A stretch of 64,000 nucleotides of DNA from Episyrphus balteatus (taxonomy: Eukaryota > Arthropoda > Insecta > Diptera > Syrphidae): contig NC_079137.1 of NCBI RefSeq assembly GCF_945859705.1, positions 52,794,552 through 52,858,551 on the forward strand, read 5' to 3'. The position numbers and the translations under genes were made by a program. Below are positions 47,601 through 58,949 of the stretch, one piece after another (the first letter of the stretch is position 1; every line of letters begins with the position of its first letter). The notes under the pieces are model-generated. The model was not told the DNA's origin. It made no database searches and worked only from the letters and a program-made list of their open reading frames with translations.

Positions 47601-50368
47601 TTTGGTTATTTTAGTGTAAGAAAATGTTACACTTTTGCAACGATAAGAGACCATTAGCATCGAATCGGGAATACCCTTATTGCTTTTGTTTGCCCTAAAT
47701 CCAAATTTTGGAAGTATATTGAAGAAAGAAAGTAGGTCTCTTTACTATGTTCGACAAAACATACTAAGTCTTGAGTAAAGTAATCTTTAAATGATAGTTT
47801 TTGTCACACAGAGTAATCTTTGTCAAAAAGTGAAATCTAATTTATTTCATTGTTTTATTCTTGAAATCCCAATAAAGCACAATATACCGCCAATTTAATT
47901 TTTTTTTTTGTAAAAAATCTGCACTTGGTTTTCGGTTATATCTTCGAGTCTACTCAAATAATTTTTTAACCATAGTAGACTCTTCTCTTGTTGGAATTGT
48001 TAGACCTTAAACATCAATTTAAAATTAGCATTGTAATGCAAATGCGCTTAATTTGAACATGTAAATTACAAAGGCTAACAATAATAAACTTTTATTTTTT
48101 TGTGTGCTAAACTCGGCTCTGCAATATTAGGCCCCAGTAAATAAGGCCCCAAAAGAAAAAATGAAATAAGGCCCAAAATTTGGGTATTTTTTTTCATAAT
48201 GAAATTATGCTGCAATGAAATAAGGCCATAACGAAATGAAACAAATCAGATTAGGCAATAACTTCTTTTGACCTTTATTTGGAAAAATAAACTCAACCTC
48301 CAATTTTTCTTTTTCATAATGACTTTATTTTAGATAAATCGCTCGGTTTTGTCAGCTATTGTGTTACTTACTAATGCTTTCAATGTAAAAATATTGCTCT
48401 AAACCATCAGCGATTCCACAATAAGCGGTACTTTCACAAGCGGAATTTCACAAAAGTTTTTTTTGAAAGACAATTCAGTTTAGCATTTTCATGCAAATTA
48501 TAAAAAATGAAATAAGGCCCCCAAAATTAGTGGTGTGGTGTTATTTTATTGGGGCCTTATTTTATAATGAAATTATGCCTCAAAAACAAAATGAGATAAG
48601 GCTCCAAAAATTAAACAACACCCCAAAGGAGAATGGGCATTTTGGACGTTGAGCGGCCATTAATAAAATTGGTATCAAATAAAAGGACTATAACTTAGGA
48701 AAAACTTTTACTATGGACGTTTCGCAGTATTGCGTTAAGAAAATGCAGTATTAGTATCGTTAATGCATTATTCAATGTATGAACGACAAATTGGTTTATA
48801 TTTTTATTTGGAACATAAAATATGATGCTCTGTCATTTTCCCTGAGTCTGAAGTCATTACTCTTGAAAATCCGACCAATAGAACTCGTAATATAAGATTT
48901 TTAAGACAACCCCTTCAAGATTTTGTTCGAAAGTTTTCAAACAATTCAAACTAACAAAAAATTGAATAACGAAACTTTCAAAATAGTCTTGAAACTGTTG
49001 TTTTAAAATGCTTATAGTTTGGGTTCTAGTGGTTGGATATTCAAGATAAAGGTCTTCAGATTTAGGGAAAATGAGAGTATCGTATTTTGCACTTACAATA
49101 CACACATAAGATACAACTTTGAGACATAAAGTGCTATATGCAAACATGCATTTTATCCGTTTTTGGAGTACGTCACAAGGATAAAACTTCTCCACAATAT
49201 ATTTAAACCTTAATTATATCAAGAAATAACAAATTCATTCCTGGCCGCGCAACGTCCACATTCCATATAAACTTGCCCATTCTCCTTTGAGAAATTTCTT
49301 TCTTGTTGCTTTGTGTGTATATTTTGGGGCCTTATTTTATTTTTTTTTTTGCGGCCTTATTTCCTGGATCCGCTGAACTCGAATCCGAAATCAAAATATT
49401 CCAACGTTTTCATAAATAGTGCTTTTGAAGGTAGTGCATTTTTGAGGTAGGGAATTTTTAAAGCTACGGCATCTTATAAAAGTTGGGCATTTTTAAAGCT
49501 AGAGCTTTTTTGAAGGTAGGGCTTTTTTATAAGGGCAGCCTTTTTGAAGTTAGGGCATTTTAAAAGCTAGAGCATTTTTGAAAGTAGGACATTTTCATAA
49601 CTAGGGAATGTTTGAAGATAGGACATTTTTAACAAAGGGAATTATTGAAGGCACGGCATTTTTATTTGAAAAGTATTTTTGAAGGTAGGGCATTTTTGAA
49701 GGTAATCCCTTTCTGATGGTAGGGCATTTTTTAATATAGGACATTTTCCAAGGTAGGTCATTTTAAATTTAAGGGCTTTGACCCTCAATGCCCCCTCTAT
49801 GGGCCTGGACTAGGACCGGTATTAGCGTTAGGACTCTGTGAAGGAATCGACACTAAATTAAACTTAAGAGTTTTTTGAGATTCGTTTGCTTGAGCATGAA
49901 ACAGTTTTAATTGGTTCCTGAAAAATTCAAAAATTGTTAAACTTAAGTGGTTTTTTTTAAATGACCTATTCAATTATATTGTATATATATATTATATCTA
50001 CCAATGACAATTAAAGCATTCAATCGAATATTAATATCCTCATCCGAATTGCCGATTTTCTCCACCAATTTCGGCACGATTCCTTGAGATATCACATAAG
50101 CCTTTTGGCGATTACTGCCAATTACGGCATCAATTATATTGGCTAGAGCTTCTTCACACTGTAATTTATCATTGCCACTTAGTTGGTCAACATAAGAACC
50201 ACAAGGAATTCCCTATAATAAAATTTTTAAAATTAATTTCAAGAGCATTTTTCATTATTTTTGGCAAGTGGATTAGGTATTTTTTTTTGCGGAACTTTTG
50301 CATGTTGAGGAATTTGCAATAAATGTTTGTATATAAATTTATACCTGTAATAATATAACACTGAGCAT
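41655..50368 (-). CDS. ARMC8: ARMC8 (Gid5), armadillo-repeat subunit of the GID/CTLH E3 ligase
   Basis: Nine minus-strand exons in exact phase: 50345-50368, 50002-50212, 47048-47257, 46746-46977, 42949-43186, 42654-42869, 42515-42586, 41902-42456, 41655-41837, total 646 residues (human about 673). Recognisable segments run in family order: YVDQL and AVIGSNRQKA (N-terminus), LPHLM, LTAARCLTYIHR, KTLPCLARLC, LASLGANDEDIRKKIIET (read here as FASLG), [56 protein letters not shown]. Tandem armadillo repeats form a scaffold that, in the yeast Gid complex, recruits substrate receptors for ubiquitin-dependent degradation. The 8-codon first exon (MLSVILLQ) is the least certain part. Two large introns (43187-46745, 47258-50001) hold repeats, while the others are 79-132 bp or shorter. 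Confidence 0.95.
43187..45197. other. first half of a large ARMC8 intron
   Basis: AT-rich intronic DNA. A small inverted repeat at about 43981-44096 (GCTCGTAAGCAAAAAATAAT against a diverged complement, around AGATAGATCTCT) is the only structure seen. Confidence 0.4.
45198..46400. repeat. 1.2-kb foldback in ARMC8 intron with an inner hairpin
   Basis: AAAGGAGATGGCACATTTTT and its complement mark the ends. Pairing continues through GGGCCCAGTGTGTTCACT, GGTGACGGTAAGCACATTAC and TCTACGATTAATTG for about 190 bp. A separate hairpin at 45394-45662 pairs GGACTTTTTAGATTGGAAAT with ATTTCCAATCTAAAAAGTCC. The open frames in the arms are repeat-derived. Confidence 0.8.
48128..48612. repeat. cluster of TAAGGCC motifs
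   Basis: AAATAAGGCCCC-like words occur repeatedly in both orientations (about 48130, 48150, 48168, 48222, 48507, 48548, 48595), and again at about 49326 and 49350. CATAATGAAATTATG, itself a palindrome, accompanies two of them. This looks like a decayed foldback built of short GGCC-bearing units. Confidence 0.5.
48625..49288. mobile_element. foldback element in ARMC8 intron, inserted in the TAAGGCC cluster
   Basis: AAAGGAGAATGGGCATTTTG pairs with GCCCATTCTCCTTT, and GGACGTTGAGCGGCCA with TGGCCGCGCAACGTCC. The interior shares GACCAATAGAACTC and the TGACAGAGCA block (here on the opposite strand) with the repeat at 9239-11040. TAAGGCC motifs on both sides suggest it landed within that cluster. 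Confidence 0.7.
49411..49775. repeat. degenerate minisatellite, unit about 19 bp
   Basis: Many imperfect copies of GAAGGTAGGGCATTTTT run head to tail over about 360 bp. They vary by substitutions and small indels. Intronic in ARMC8, on neither strand coding. Confidence 0.75.
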
Positions 50369-50684
50369 TTTTAAATATAGGTTTGTTTTTTGTTTTTTTA
50401 ATAAATAATACGATTTAAAGAAATAACAAAATGTATATGTACAAATGAAACATAAATAAAACACATTTAGGAAAATACAAGAATTATTTTTTTATATGAA
50501 GTTAAATTTGTCAAAAGATATATAAATTTCCAGTGGGTTTCCAAGAAGAGACATAGGTTTCCAGTTTGGTGTTAAATTTGATTTCCATGGTTTTTTTGCA
50601 TGTGTTTGGGGGAAGGATTTTTCAGTTTTTGGGTAACGTGTACACTTAAAAAAAGCCCGTTTACATTCAACGATTCAAAGGCAT
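50369..50684. other. 5' flank of ARMC8
   Basis: Immediately upstream of the ARMC8 start on the minus strand, so probably promoter and 5' untranslated region. No motif can be assigned with confidence. Confidence 0.4.
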
Positions 50685-50910
50685 AAAGGCTTAACTACAT
50701 TCACCACTTTTTAAAAAAGTACAAAAGTGAAAATATTTTTTTTCTCGCAAACGCAATTTTTTTGTAAAAAAGAGTAAACAAAATGTTTTTTTGGTTTAAG
50801 TTTTCTGCATCATTTGTTTTTATTTCCCAGCCCGAAAAACAATACAAAAATGCGTTTGAAAATTTTCACTTTTGTACTATTTCACTTATTGAGCCAATGT
50901 AGTTAAGACT
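50685..50910. mobile_element. MITE, AAGCCTTAACTACATT family, copy 2
   Basis: AAAGGCTTAACTACATT at the left and AATGTAGTTAAGACTT at the right. It shares TACAAAAATGCGTTTGAAAA and CACTTTTGTAC blocks with the other copies. Confidence 0.7.
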
Positions 50911-51865
50911 TCATGCTGGATTTACATACGTCTGCATGCAGAAAAGTAAAGAGGGATAGATACAATATGTACAATCCGTACTTATGAAGGAGATGCATTG
51001 ATGAAGACGAACATGTTCGTCTTCGCCATAATCTTCCTATAATAGGTGTGTTTTTTATTACCACCGGGCTTAACTGGTTAAAAAAAAACGCCTCGAGGCT
51101 TAGCGAGAAAAATTGGCAGCACTGCATACTAAATGTTCCGAAATCAGCTGACACAAAAAAATATAAAGTTGTCATATATTTAGCTTTTGGGGTTTCTTGT
51201 GTGTTTTTGAAAAAAAAAAGTTCAACTAACTATTAAATAAATATTTAAAATAATAATTGTCCTTCCAAACATCAGTTTTGATGTTTTTAAACAAATTCTA
51301 AACAATTTACGAACAAGTTTATTTGGTAGCACAGATTTAAATCTTTTGAAAAATCTAAGCCCAGAGAATTCTCCGGGCTTAACAGCTAAGCCCAAGAGGC
51401 TAAATTGTTGTTGCATTTAACATGTAAATTCCTTAGCCCCGACTGCGTTTTTTTTTTTGTCCAGTTAAGACCGGTGGTAATAAAAAACACACCTAATCTG
51501 CATTTGTGAAGATGTCTACCATGGTGTAAAAAGACAAGGTATGATCTTTAGAGGCGCCATCTTACAAAATGGGGTAATAAGGTTTTGACGTTTGGCATTT
51601 GGCAAAGTCAAAAGCAACAACAATTTCCAAGACAAATTTGTTTACAACAACAATTTCAATGGGCAGCTGTCAAAACCTTAAGTAGCCATTTTTAAGTTTT
51701 GACAGTTCTCGATACAGAGTTTTTTCTAATGATCATACCTTCTCTTTTTTACCATGGATGTCTGCATTTTCATCTACTCTCTCTATCCAACATCTATGGT
51801 TCTTAAATACTGTGTCTCCTTTCAATGCAGATCTGGAAATGCAGACGTATGTAAATTCAGCTTGA
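50911..51865. mobile_element. foldback with a second MITE nested inside
   Basis: TGGATTTACATACGTCTGCA near the left end pairs with TGCAGACGTATGTAAATTCA near the right end. Inside, 51044-51494 is an independent unit with AGGTGTGTTTTTTATTACCA and its complement as ends, which itself carries AAGCCC/GGGCTTA repeats. The element lies between two copies of the AAGCCTTAACTACATT MITE. Confidence 0.65.
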
Positions 51866-52330
51866 AGGTATAACTACAACGGCAACTTTTTGCAAAAAGG
51901 CAAAAAGTGAAAATTTTCAAACTCATTTTGTGACAGTTTTTCCGACCACAAAATTAAAAATAATGATGCAGAAAGTTTATTTTTTGTTCAAAAAAAACAG
52001 TTTTGTTGGTTTTTTCCTAAAACAAATAGCGCTGAAAAGAAATAAAATTTATTTACTTTTGTAAATTTACCACTTTTTCACTTTTTAGGTCATTGTAGTT
52101 ATACCTTAAAAAGTGAAAAAGTGGGAAATTTACAAAAAAGTAAATTACACGACCACTTTTTGCAAAAAGTGAAAATTTTCAAACGCATTTTGTGATAGTT
52201 TTTCCGACAGAAAAATTTAAAATATTGATGCAAAAAGATTTGTTTTTTGTCTTCAAAACAATTTTAGTAGATTTTTCACAAAATAAATGCCTCTAGAAAG
52301 AAATAAAACAATTATTACTTAGTACTACGA
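51866..52330. mobile_element. MITE, AAGCCTTAACTACATT family, copies 3 and 4
   Basis: 51866-52111 has AAGGTATAACTACAACGG and GTCATTGTAGTTATACCTT as ends. A second, partial unit follows directly from 52112 and repeats GCAAAAAGTGAAAATTTTCA and GATAGTTTTTCCGACAGAAA before decaying near 52330. Confidence 0.55.
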
Positions 52331-52580
52331 TTAAAACTTGATTTTCTACTCAAGGACATAGGAATGTTTAGTTGTACTAGATTTCTACTCACGAGTAAAG
52401 TACCACCCCTCAGCACTCTGCCACACTAGGAAAACATTTTTGAGGAACTACTTCTTTAATAAATTAGAAGAACTCTCAGGCAACAGCCTACTGAACACTT
52501 TCTCATGAAGTTAAAATACTTCAGGGTATCACAAGGGATCTACATTGATCTTAATGCAACAGTACAACTGTCAGCTCATA

Positions 52581-52603
52581 TAACCTAACCTAACCTAACC
52601 TAA
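52581..52603. repeat. short interstitial CCTAA (TTAGG) tract
   Basis: Four to five tandem CCTAA units. TTAGG is the ancestral arthropod telomere repeat and is generally absent from fly telomeres, so this is either a chance microsatellite or part of a dispersed repeat. Confidence 0.6.
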
Positions 52604-52831
52604 AGTATACCACCTCCAATAGAACAGGGCTGTTATATTGTATTGTTGTTAGTCAACTATTAAGCGTGGTACCCAGATCGAGCTAAATTTTAGCCATAAA
52701 GGCCCAAGAGACACGACTCTTTTTTCGAATTTTCTTTGAAAATTACCTCTGTGAGGCGCGTACTATTACATATGATGTCTCTTTTTTCTTAACTCAAGAT
52801 TGACGTTTCTCTTCTCACTTTATTTCCACTA

Positions 52832-53135
52832 AAGCCTGGTACGCTGCTCGCGCTAAATTTTAGCTCCCATACAAATTATCGAAAATTTTTATCTGAGCTA
52901 AAATGGATCCCATACAAATTATCGATAACTTGTATGGGAATTTTATCTCAGCTAAAATTTAGCGCGAGCTGCGTACCAGGCTTAAGCCTGGTACGCTGCT
53001 CGCGCTAAATTTTAGCTCCCATACAAATTATCGAAAAATTTTATCTAAGCTAAAATGGATCCCATACAAATTATCGATAACTTGTATGGGAATTTTATCT
53101 CAGCTAAAATTTAGCGCGAGCAGCGTACCAGGCTT
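52832..53135. mobile_element. two palindromic 152-bp MITEs in direct tandem
   Basis: Unit 1 is 52832-52983 and unit 2 is 52984-53135. Both begin AAGCCTGGTACGCTGCTCGC and end with the near-complement. The interiors repeat CCCATACAAATTATCGATAA. The two units are almost identical and meet at CTTAAG with no spacer. A more distant relative may begin near 52665 (GTGGTACCCAGATCGAGCTA). Confidence 0.8.
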
Positions 53136-54252
53136 TAATCTGAAATACACACAAAATATTCGTTTGCATTGTGCACTCCACCACTAAAGCCAACGGTGGT
53201 CTCAGTCTCAGAATTTTGGTCTGAAACTCTCCTGTCAGATGATTTTTTTGTTTCATCTTTTTTCCTTTGGCCTAAAATAAAGTATTAAAAGTATCTACTG
53301 CGACTGCGAATGTCGTTTTCTATTGACGAGATTCAGAATCAGATTTGTGTATCTGACAGCTGAAAGAGGGGGTGAAGAGGGGGAAAAAGTGGAAAAATCT
53401 CAGATTTTTTGCGGCTTGAGATTCAAAAAAATGAATCTGAGATTCAAAAATCTGAATCTGGATTTTTATCAAGATTCACGCATACAAGCACACATACTTT
53501 ATCTTAAAAAGGTTTTTTTTTATACGCACAGATTTCATACACAGTTACAAAACTAGATTTCATATTCTATTTCCAGTGGAAAATCTGAGATTTTAACACG
53601 AAAATCTCAAAAGCAAATAGAAAACGACATAGGTACTTCTGGTTGTATTCAACTCCATTTCTTCTATAGAAAAAATGTCTTTAAATGGATTCATAAGTAC
53701 TAAAGTACTTTTCTGAGCCCAAAGGAACACAGCCAATTTCACCGTGGATTACAAGAACAATAAAAAATTGTGTACTTCTCACACGGCAAAAAAGAGAAAT
53801 CGCCGCTGGAAAAAATCGTTAAATGTAAACACACTCTTAACCAGAAAAATTTCAAATTTTCCAGTGGAATGTGATATCCCATAATATTACAACAACAACA
53901 AAAATTATTACTGCACAAATCGATTTGTACGATTTGTACACGATCGTACAATGTAAATCCCTCTTAACTTTCCATAATTTATCTTTATAGCATTGGAAAT
54001 TTAACCATCCCTCGCTATTTATATTTTTGACATTTCATCAGATGATTATCAAATACTTACGTCAAACAACAAATCGACCTTGATACACACAAGAAATTCA
54101 GCCCCAGAAACAGAAACCACAGAATCGAAAGTTTATCGTCGTGATTGAATGTACTATAGACTTATTAATAAATTACACGCTCCCATTAAACAATTTAATT
54201 TTCTCATTCAAATCGAAAAATCACTCTCCTATAAGACATTTTCAAACAAAAA
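53136..54252. other. upstream region of sphingosine kinase with a foldback
   Basis: At about 53289-53640, TGTCGTTTTCTATTG pairs with CAAATAGAAAACGACA, and GAGATTCAGAATC-type words recur between them. The last 250 bp before 54253 probably contain the 5' untranslated region. The ATG at 54253 follows CAAACAAAAA, an acceptable fly start context. Confidence 0.45.
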
Positions 54253-55157
54253 ATGGGTTTAAACAAAGGACTCAATCTCAGTGATATCAGTTGTACCGAA
54301 CAAACTGAATTAACAGAAACATTCTATGTAAACAATAAGAAAAACACTGTATTCCAAGTGTCTCTATCCGAAAAAGGTTTCTGTCTAAAAAAAATTACAA
54401 ATAACATCGTCAAAGAACGACTAATTGAAATTAATGATATTGTCGGTAGTCATTGTATGCGTAGCAAAAAGAAATCTAGAACAAATATTGGCTCGTGTGC
54501 ATGTTCCTCACCGAATGTCAAGGATGTCAAAAGTGTTTTCGATGAAGGCACTAGTTTAGATGCTTCTGGGGAAGCTTCTAATGTTGCCAATGAAGACACA
54601 AATTGTGATTCAAGTGCATATCTTTATGTGTATGCTTATGTATTGAAAAAAAGTCTGCGAAATCATTTGAAACGCGAACGAACAGTTCTCACTTTGAGAT
54701 TTCGATCATTTGATAAATATGATGATAATAATCGTGAAGCTTTAAAATGGCACGGTCATATTAAAAGATTGCGAAATATTCAAACTGGTGGCAATGGTTT
54801 GAATTCCATGTTTAGTTCGCAAAATAAAGTTTTGGTAATATTAAATCCAAAATCGGGGGCGGGGAAGGCTAGGGAATTATTTCATCAAGAAGTTGTTCCT
54901 ATTTTTGTTGAGGCAGAGATTTCATATGATTTGTATGTTACTAAATATGCTAATTATGCTAAAGAATTTATGCGTTCGAAAGATATGAATAATTGGAGGG
55001 GAATTATTGTTGTTGGGGGAGATGGGATTTATTATGAAGTTATTAATGGGCTGATGCAGCGGCAGGATTGGAGGGAGATCTTTGAAAGGATTTCAATTGG
55101 AACTATACCGTGTGGTTCTGGTAATGGACTGGCAAAGTCGATATCATTCTCGAACAA
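54253..55157 (+). CDS. Sphk: sphingosine kinase, first coding exon (partial)
   Basis: One exon of 301 codons plus 2 nt, ending at a good donor (AA then GTAAGT). The catalytic DAGK-type domain begins at ~190: VLVILNPKSGAGKA (nucleotide-binding loop, 198-206), VVGGDGIYYEVINGL with the conserved GGDG at 255-258, and PCGSGNGLAKS at 286-296. Sphingosine kinases phosphorylate sphingosine to sphingosine-1-phosphate with ATP, at the cytosol and membranes. The N-terminal ~185 residues form a longer lead than in human SPHK1, with a Cys/Ser-rich acidic insert at 80-125 that fits fly Sk proteins. The substrate-binding second half is missing: the next exon was not found in the remaining 8.8 kb, so the gene runs out of the window or has a long first intron. 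Sk1 versus Sk2 is not resolved. Confidence 0.9.
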
Positions 55158-55734
55158 GTAAGTATTAAAGAGCTGAAACTAAACTATGTCTAGACACAAA
55201 ATTGTATTGTATTTGTTTCCCTTTTACTCTCTCCCTTTACCCATTTAACTCAAAATTGATTTCTTCATTTTTATTAACGGTTGTAAACACATTGATTTAC
55301 AGAAGAAAAGAGACCTTATCGTTTAAATTTGAAATTATTATTATTTTGCAATTTTTGGTTGAAGATAAAAAAAAAGAAAGAAATGTTATGTATTTCCAAA
55401 AAAATGAAGCATTTGACCTTTGAAATTAAATTTTTTATCTTGAAAGATTGGTGGAATTTCTTTTATATGGGGGTAATAATTAGGAACCAGTTTGTTAACA
55501 GCTGTGTGCATTAAGTAAGACTCGTTAGTCATAGTAAGTCTTTTTTTTTTTTTGGGACAGACTTAAACAATTTCTTCACTTAGCAGCAAACCTTTTATAT
55601 TTTATTATTTATTTATAGTTGATAAAGTTATTCACTATTTAAATTGATCTCAATCTTGAGACTAATCATATTCCGCTGCGATAAACTTGTCCCCACAGTG
55701 TTGTGCAAATGATTTCTTTTTAATTAAAACAAAT
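55158..55734. other. start of sphingosine kinase intron
   Basis: AT-rich, no exon recognised. Two overlapping short open frames at 55202-55514 have no domain. Confidence 0.4.
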
Positions 55735-58270
55735 AAATTGCACGACTGGGGTCGCACGTACTTGCTCTTATGGCAAAAGTTACTCTGATGTTAAAGTTTT
55801 TCATTGAACAAAATGAGGGAAAATTTAAAATTTGATATTTTCACGGAATTTCGTTAGTGGTGGAAAAAAAAATATGTTTTTCTTTTTATAAATAATTAAA
55901 TACCGTTTTAAATGATCTTTTACCAAAAACTAAGTATGCTATTTTATTTCTAATATAAAAAGGAATTTTAAGAAAAAAATTTTCGAAAATCGTTGAAGCC
56001 ATTTTTTAAAAAAATAATTTTTTATATACAGGGTGTCTCAAAAGTAATGGATCAAAAGAAATATGCTGATAGGCCAACTTGAGGGCTCTCAGAATTTGGT
56101 AACTTGTTCATCCCAAATCCTTGCGGTTTTCGATTTAATGCAGTTTTTGTGAAATTTCGAAAAATCCCGACTTCGCAACAGTATTTTGCTTCCCCCGCTC
56201 ATAATTGATTTTTGTTTTTTACAATTCGTTCACTAAAACATTGCCTAATAATAAGAAATAATTAATTAATCAAAATATTTTTTATTCCATACGCCATTTT
56301 GCTGCAAATTAAATTACAGTTCCTTATTTTATAAAAACTCAATTTCTTACTTTTATTTCAGAGCAACACGCTGAAACAAATTTGTATAGTGTGACTCTGG
56401 TTTATTATTTTGAAAACTTGCCGTGTTATTGCAGTTTTCAAAAATGTACAAAACTTTCCAAAGTTGAAATTAGAACGAAAGATATTACAATTTGAATGCA
56501 AAAAAACAGAGATTTTCAGAGCAAAATAACAAACTAAAATCGAGGCTTTTATTCAAAAAGAAATAAACAAACAACAGTCCAGAAAATGTGTTTATTTTTC
56601 TTTGTTATTTTTCTCTGAAAAGCCCTGTTTTGGTGCTTTTAAATTGTAATATCTTTAGTTCTAACTTTAACTTTGGAAAGTTTTGTACATTTTTGAAAAC
56701 TGCAATAACAAGGCAAGTTTTCAAAATAATAAACCAGAGTCACACTATACAAATTTTTTTCAGGGTGTTGCTCTGAAATAAAAGTAAGAAATTGTCTTTT
56801 TATAAAATTAGGAACTGTTAATTAATTTGCAGCAAAATGGAGTATGGAATAAAAAATATTTTGATTAATTAATTATTTCTTATTATTAGGCAATGTTTTA
56901 GTGAAAGAATTGTAAAAAACAAAAATCAATTATGAGCGGAGGAAGCAAAATACTGTTGCGAAGTCGGGATTTTTCGAAATTTCCAAAAAATGCGTTAAAT
57001 CGAAAACCGTAAGGATTTGGGATGAACAAGTTACCAAATTCTGAGAGCCCTCAAGTTGGCCTATCAGCATATTTCGTTTGATCCATTACTTTTGGGACAC
57101 CCTGTATAAAATTGTTCTAACATTTGATATGCAATTTTGAATAAATAATTAATTTACACATAAAAACAAAGTTTCAAAATTTTTCACAAACTCGTTTCCA
57201 AAGAATTGATTTTTCAAAAAAAAAATTTGAAATATTTTTTTAAAAATCCAAAAATGTGTTTTTTGAAAAATTTAAAACTTTTTTAAATAATGATTGTTTA
57301 AACGTTTCTGTATTAAAAATTTGGTCGAAATCTGTTTTGTCGTTTATGAGAAATTCATAAATCCAAAAAAACCGTTCTATGGCAGGTACCGTTAATAACG
57401 GTACTAAAAATATTTTTTTTATTATCAAAGGAGGCTCTTATCTGTAACAGTAAGCAGAAAAATTTTAATCAAAATCGTTAAAACCGTTTTTGAAATAAAT
57501 CAACTTTTCTGTTTACGTTATATGACAGGTACCGTTAGTTTTGGTCCTAAACAAAAAAACTTCAATTTGTCCTCTAGAGAATCACCCAAAACTGTTAACT
57601 ACCAAGTTTAAAGAAAATCGCTCCAGTAGTTTAGGCTGTAGCTCGAGGTTAATTAATTTACACATAAAAACAAAGTTTCAAAATTTTTCACAAATTCGTT
57701 TCCAAAGAATTGATTTTTCAAAAAAAAATTTTGAAATAATTTTTAAAAATCCAAAAATGTGTTTTTTGAAAAATTTAAAATTTTTTAAATAATAATTGTT
57801 TAAATGTTTCTTTTTTTAAAAATTTGGTCGAAATCTGTTTTGTCGTTTATGAGAAATTCATAAATCCAAAAAACCGTTCTATGGCAGGTACCGTTAATAA
57901 CGGTACAAAAAATATTTTTTTACTATCAAAGAAGGCTCTTATCTGTAACAGTAAGCAGAAAAATTTTAATCAAAATCGTTAAAACCGTTTTTGAAATAAA
58001 TCAACTTTTCTGTTTACGTTATATGACAGGTACCGTTAGTTTTGGTCCTAAAAAAAAAACTTCAATTTGTCCTCTAGGGAATCACCCAAAACTGTTAACT
58101 ACCAAGTTTAAAGAAAATCGCTTCAGTCGTTTAGGCTGTAGCTCTAGGTTCTTACAGACAGACAGACAGACAGAATTGCCGGACCCACTTTTTTGGCATT
58201 CTCCATCATGTCATGTAAAATTGTTATCTCGAGTTCGATTTTTTTTTACGAATCCTAAACTTGCAAGTAA
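55735..58270 (+). mobile_element. mini-me/DINE-like repeat, copy B, with nested insertion and internal duplication
   Basis: Same start (TTGCACGACTGGGGTCGCA) and same (GACA)n-ATTGCCGGACCCAC end as copy A at 20193. It differs by two events: a 1,076-bp foldback inserted at 56029-57104, and a tandem duplication of about 500 bp (57149-57649 and 57651-58149). Blocks such as GGCAGGTACCGTTAATAACG and AATCACCCAAAACTGTTAAC therefore occur twice. Confidence 0.7.
56029..57104. mobile_element. 1,076-bp foldback with CAGGGTGTCTCAAAAG ends
   Basis: CAGGGTGTCTCAAAAGTAAT and its near-complement mark the ends, and pairing extends almost to the centre (arms about 500 bp, e.g. GACTTCGCAACAGTATTTTG against CAAAATACTGTTGCGAAGTC). 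Compared with the uninterrupted copy A (TTTTTTATATATAAAATT near 20460), the insertion adds one TA, so the target duplication is probably TA, as in Tc1/mariner MITEs. Confidence 0.85.
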
Positions 58271-58949
58271 AAATGAGAGAATATAAAATGGAAAATGCTT
58301 TAAGCAATGTAAGTATATAGTAATATAAACAAAAATAAACAACAAGGCAAGTGTAAAAAGTAAACAATTTGTTTAAATGACAGTTTAAGTTATAACAAAA
58401 CTATTAAGCTTTTGTTTGGTAAACTTACGTTTATGGTTTTTTCTTCAATATTAGTATTCGAATGATTCAATATCTCTTTATCGCATAGACAGATCGCTTC
58501 CACTCTCCATAAACTGTTTGTTTTTCTTATAATAATTTTTTTTGTATAATATTCCTTACCAGAGGCCTTTGTTGCTGTACCGGGGCCTTAGGGCAAAACC
58601 AATGTTATTGTCTTAATCAAGTGAGATTTAAAAATAAAGGTCTCTTTAAGAGCTATTATAACATAGCTGAAAACCAAGTTTCGTGGAGGTCTGGTACTGG
58701 TTGCTAAGTTAATTGCATTCAAACAATTTTTTTTTTTGTTAATCCGTAAGCAGATATGCTGCTATCTGAGTTTATAATCAACAGGCCTATGCATTCAGAT
58801 ATTACAAATCCCTTGCCGAAAAAAATGCATCTTAAAAGATTTCCTGCAAATCTATAGAGTTAGACATCAAAAGAACGGTTAAGTTATATTCATAACTGGA
58901 AACCAAAAGTTTCTTGAAGGTTTGCTTTCTGATTTATTTGCATCCAAAC

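Noticed and set aside
49411..49775. CRISPR-like array
   Set aside because: Repeats are degenerate and contiguous with no unique spacers, and the genome is eukaryotic.
52581..52603. Telomere end
   Set aside because: Only a few units, flanked on both sides by ordinary sequence.
55202..55514. Possible downstream exon of sphingosine kinase
   Set aside because: No similarity to the C-terminal half of the kinase and no matching phase and acceptor.
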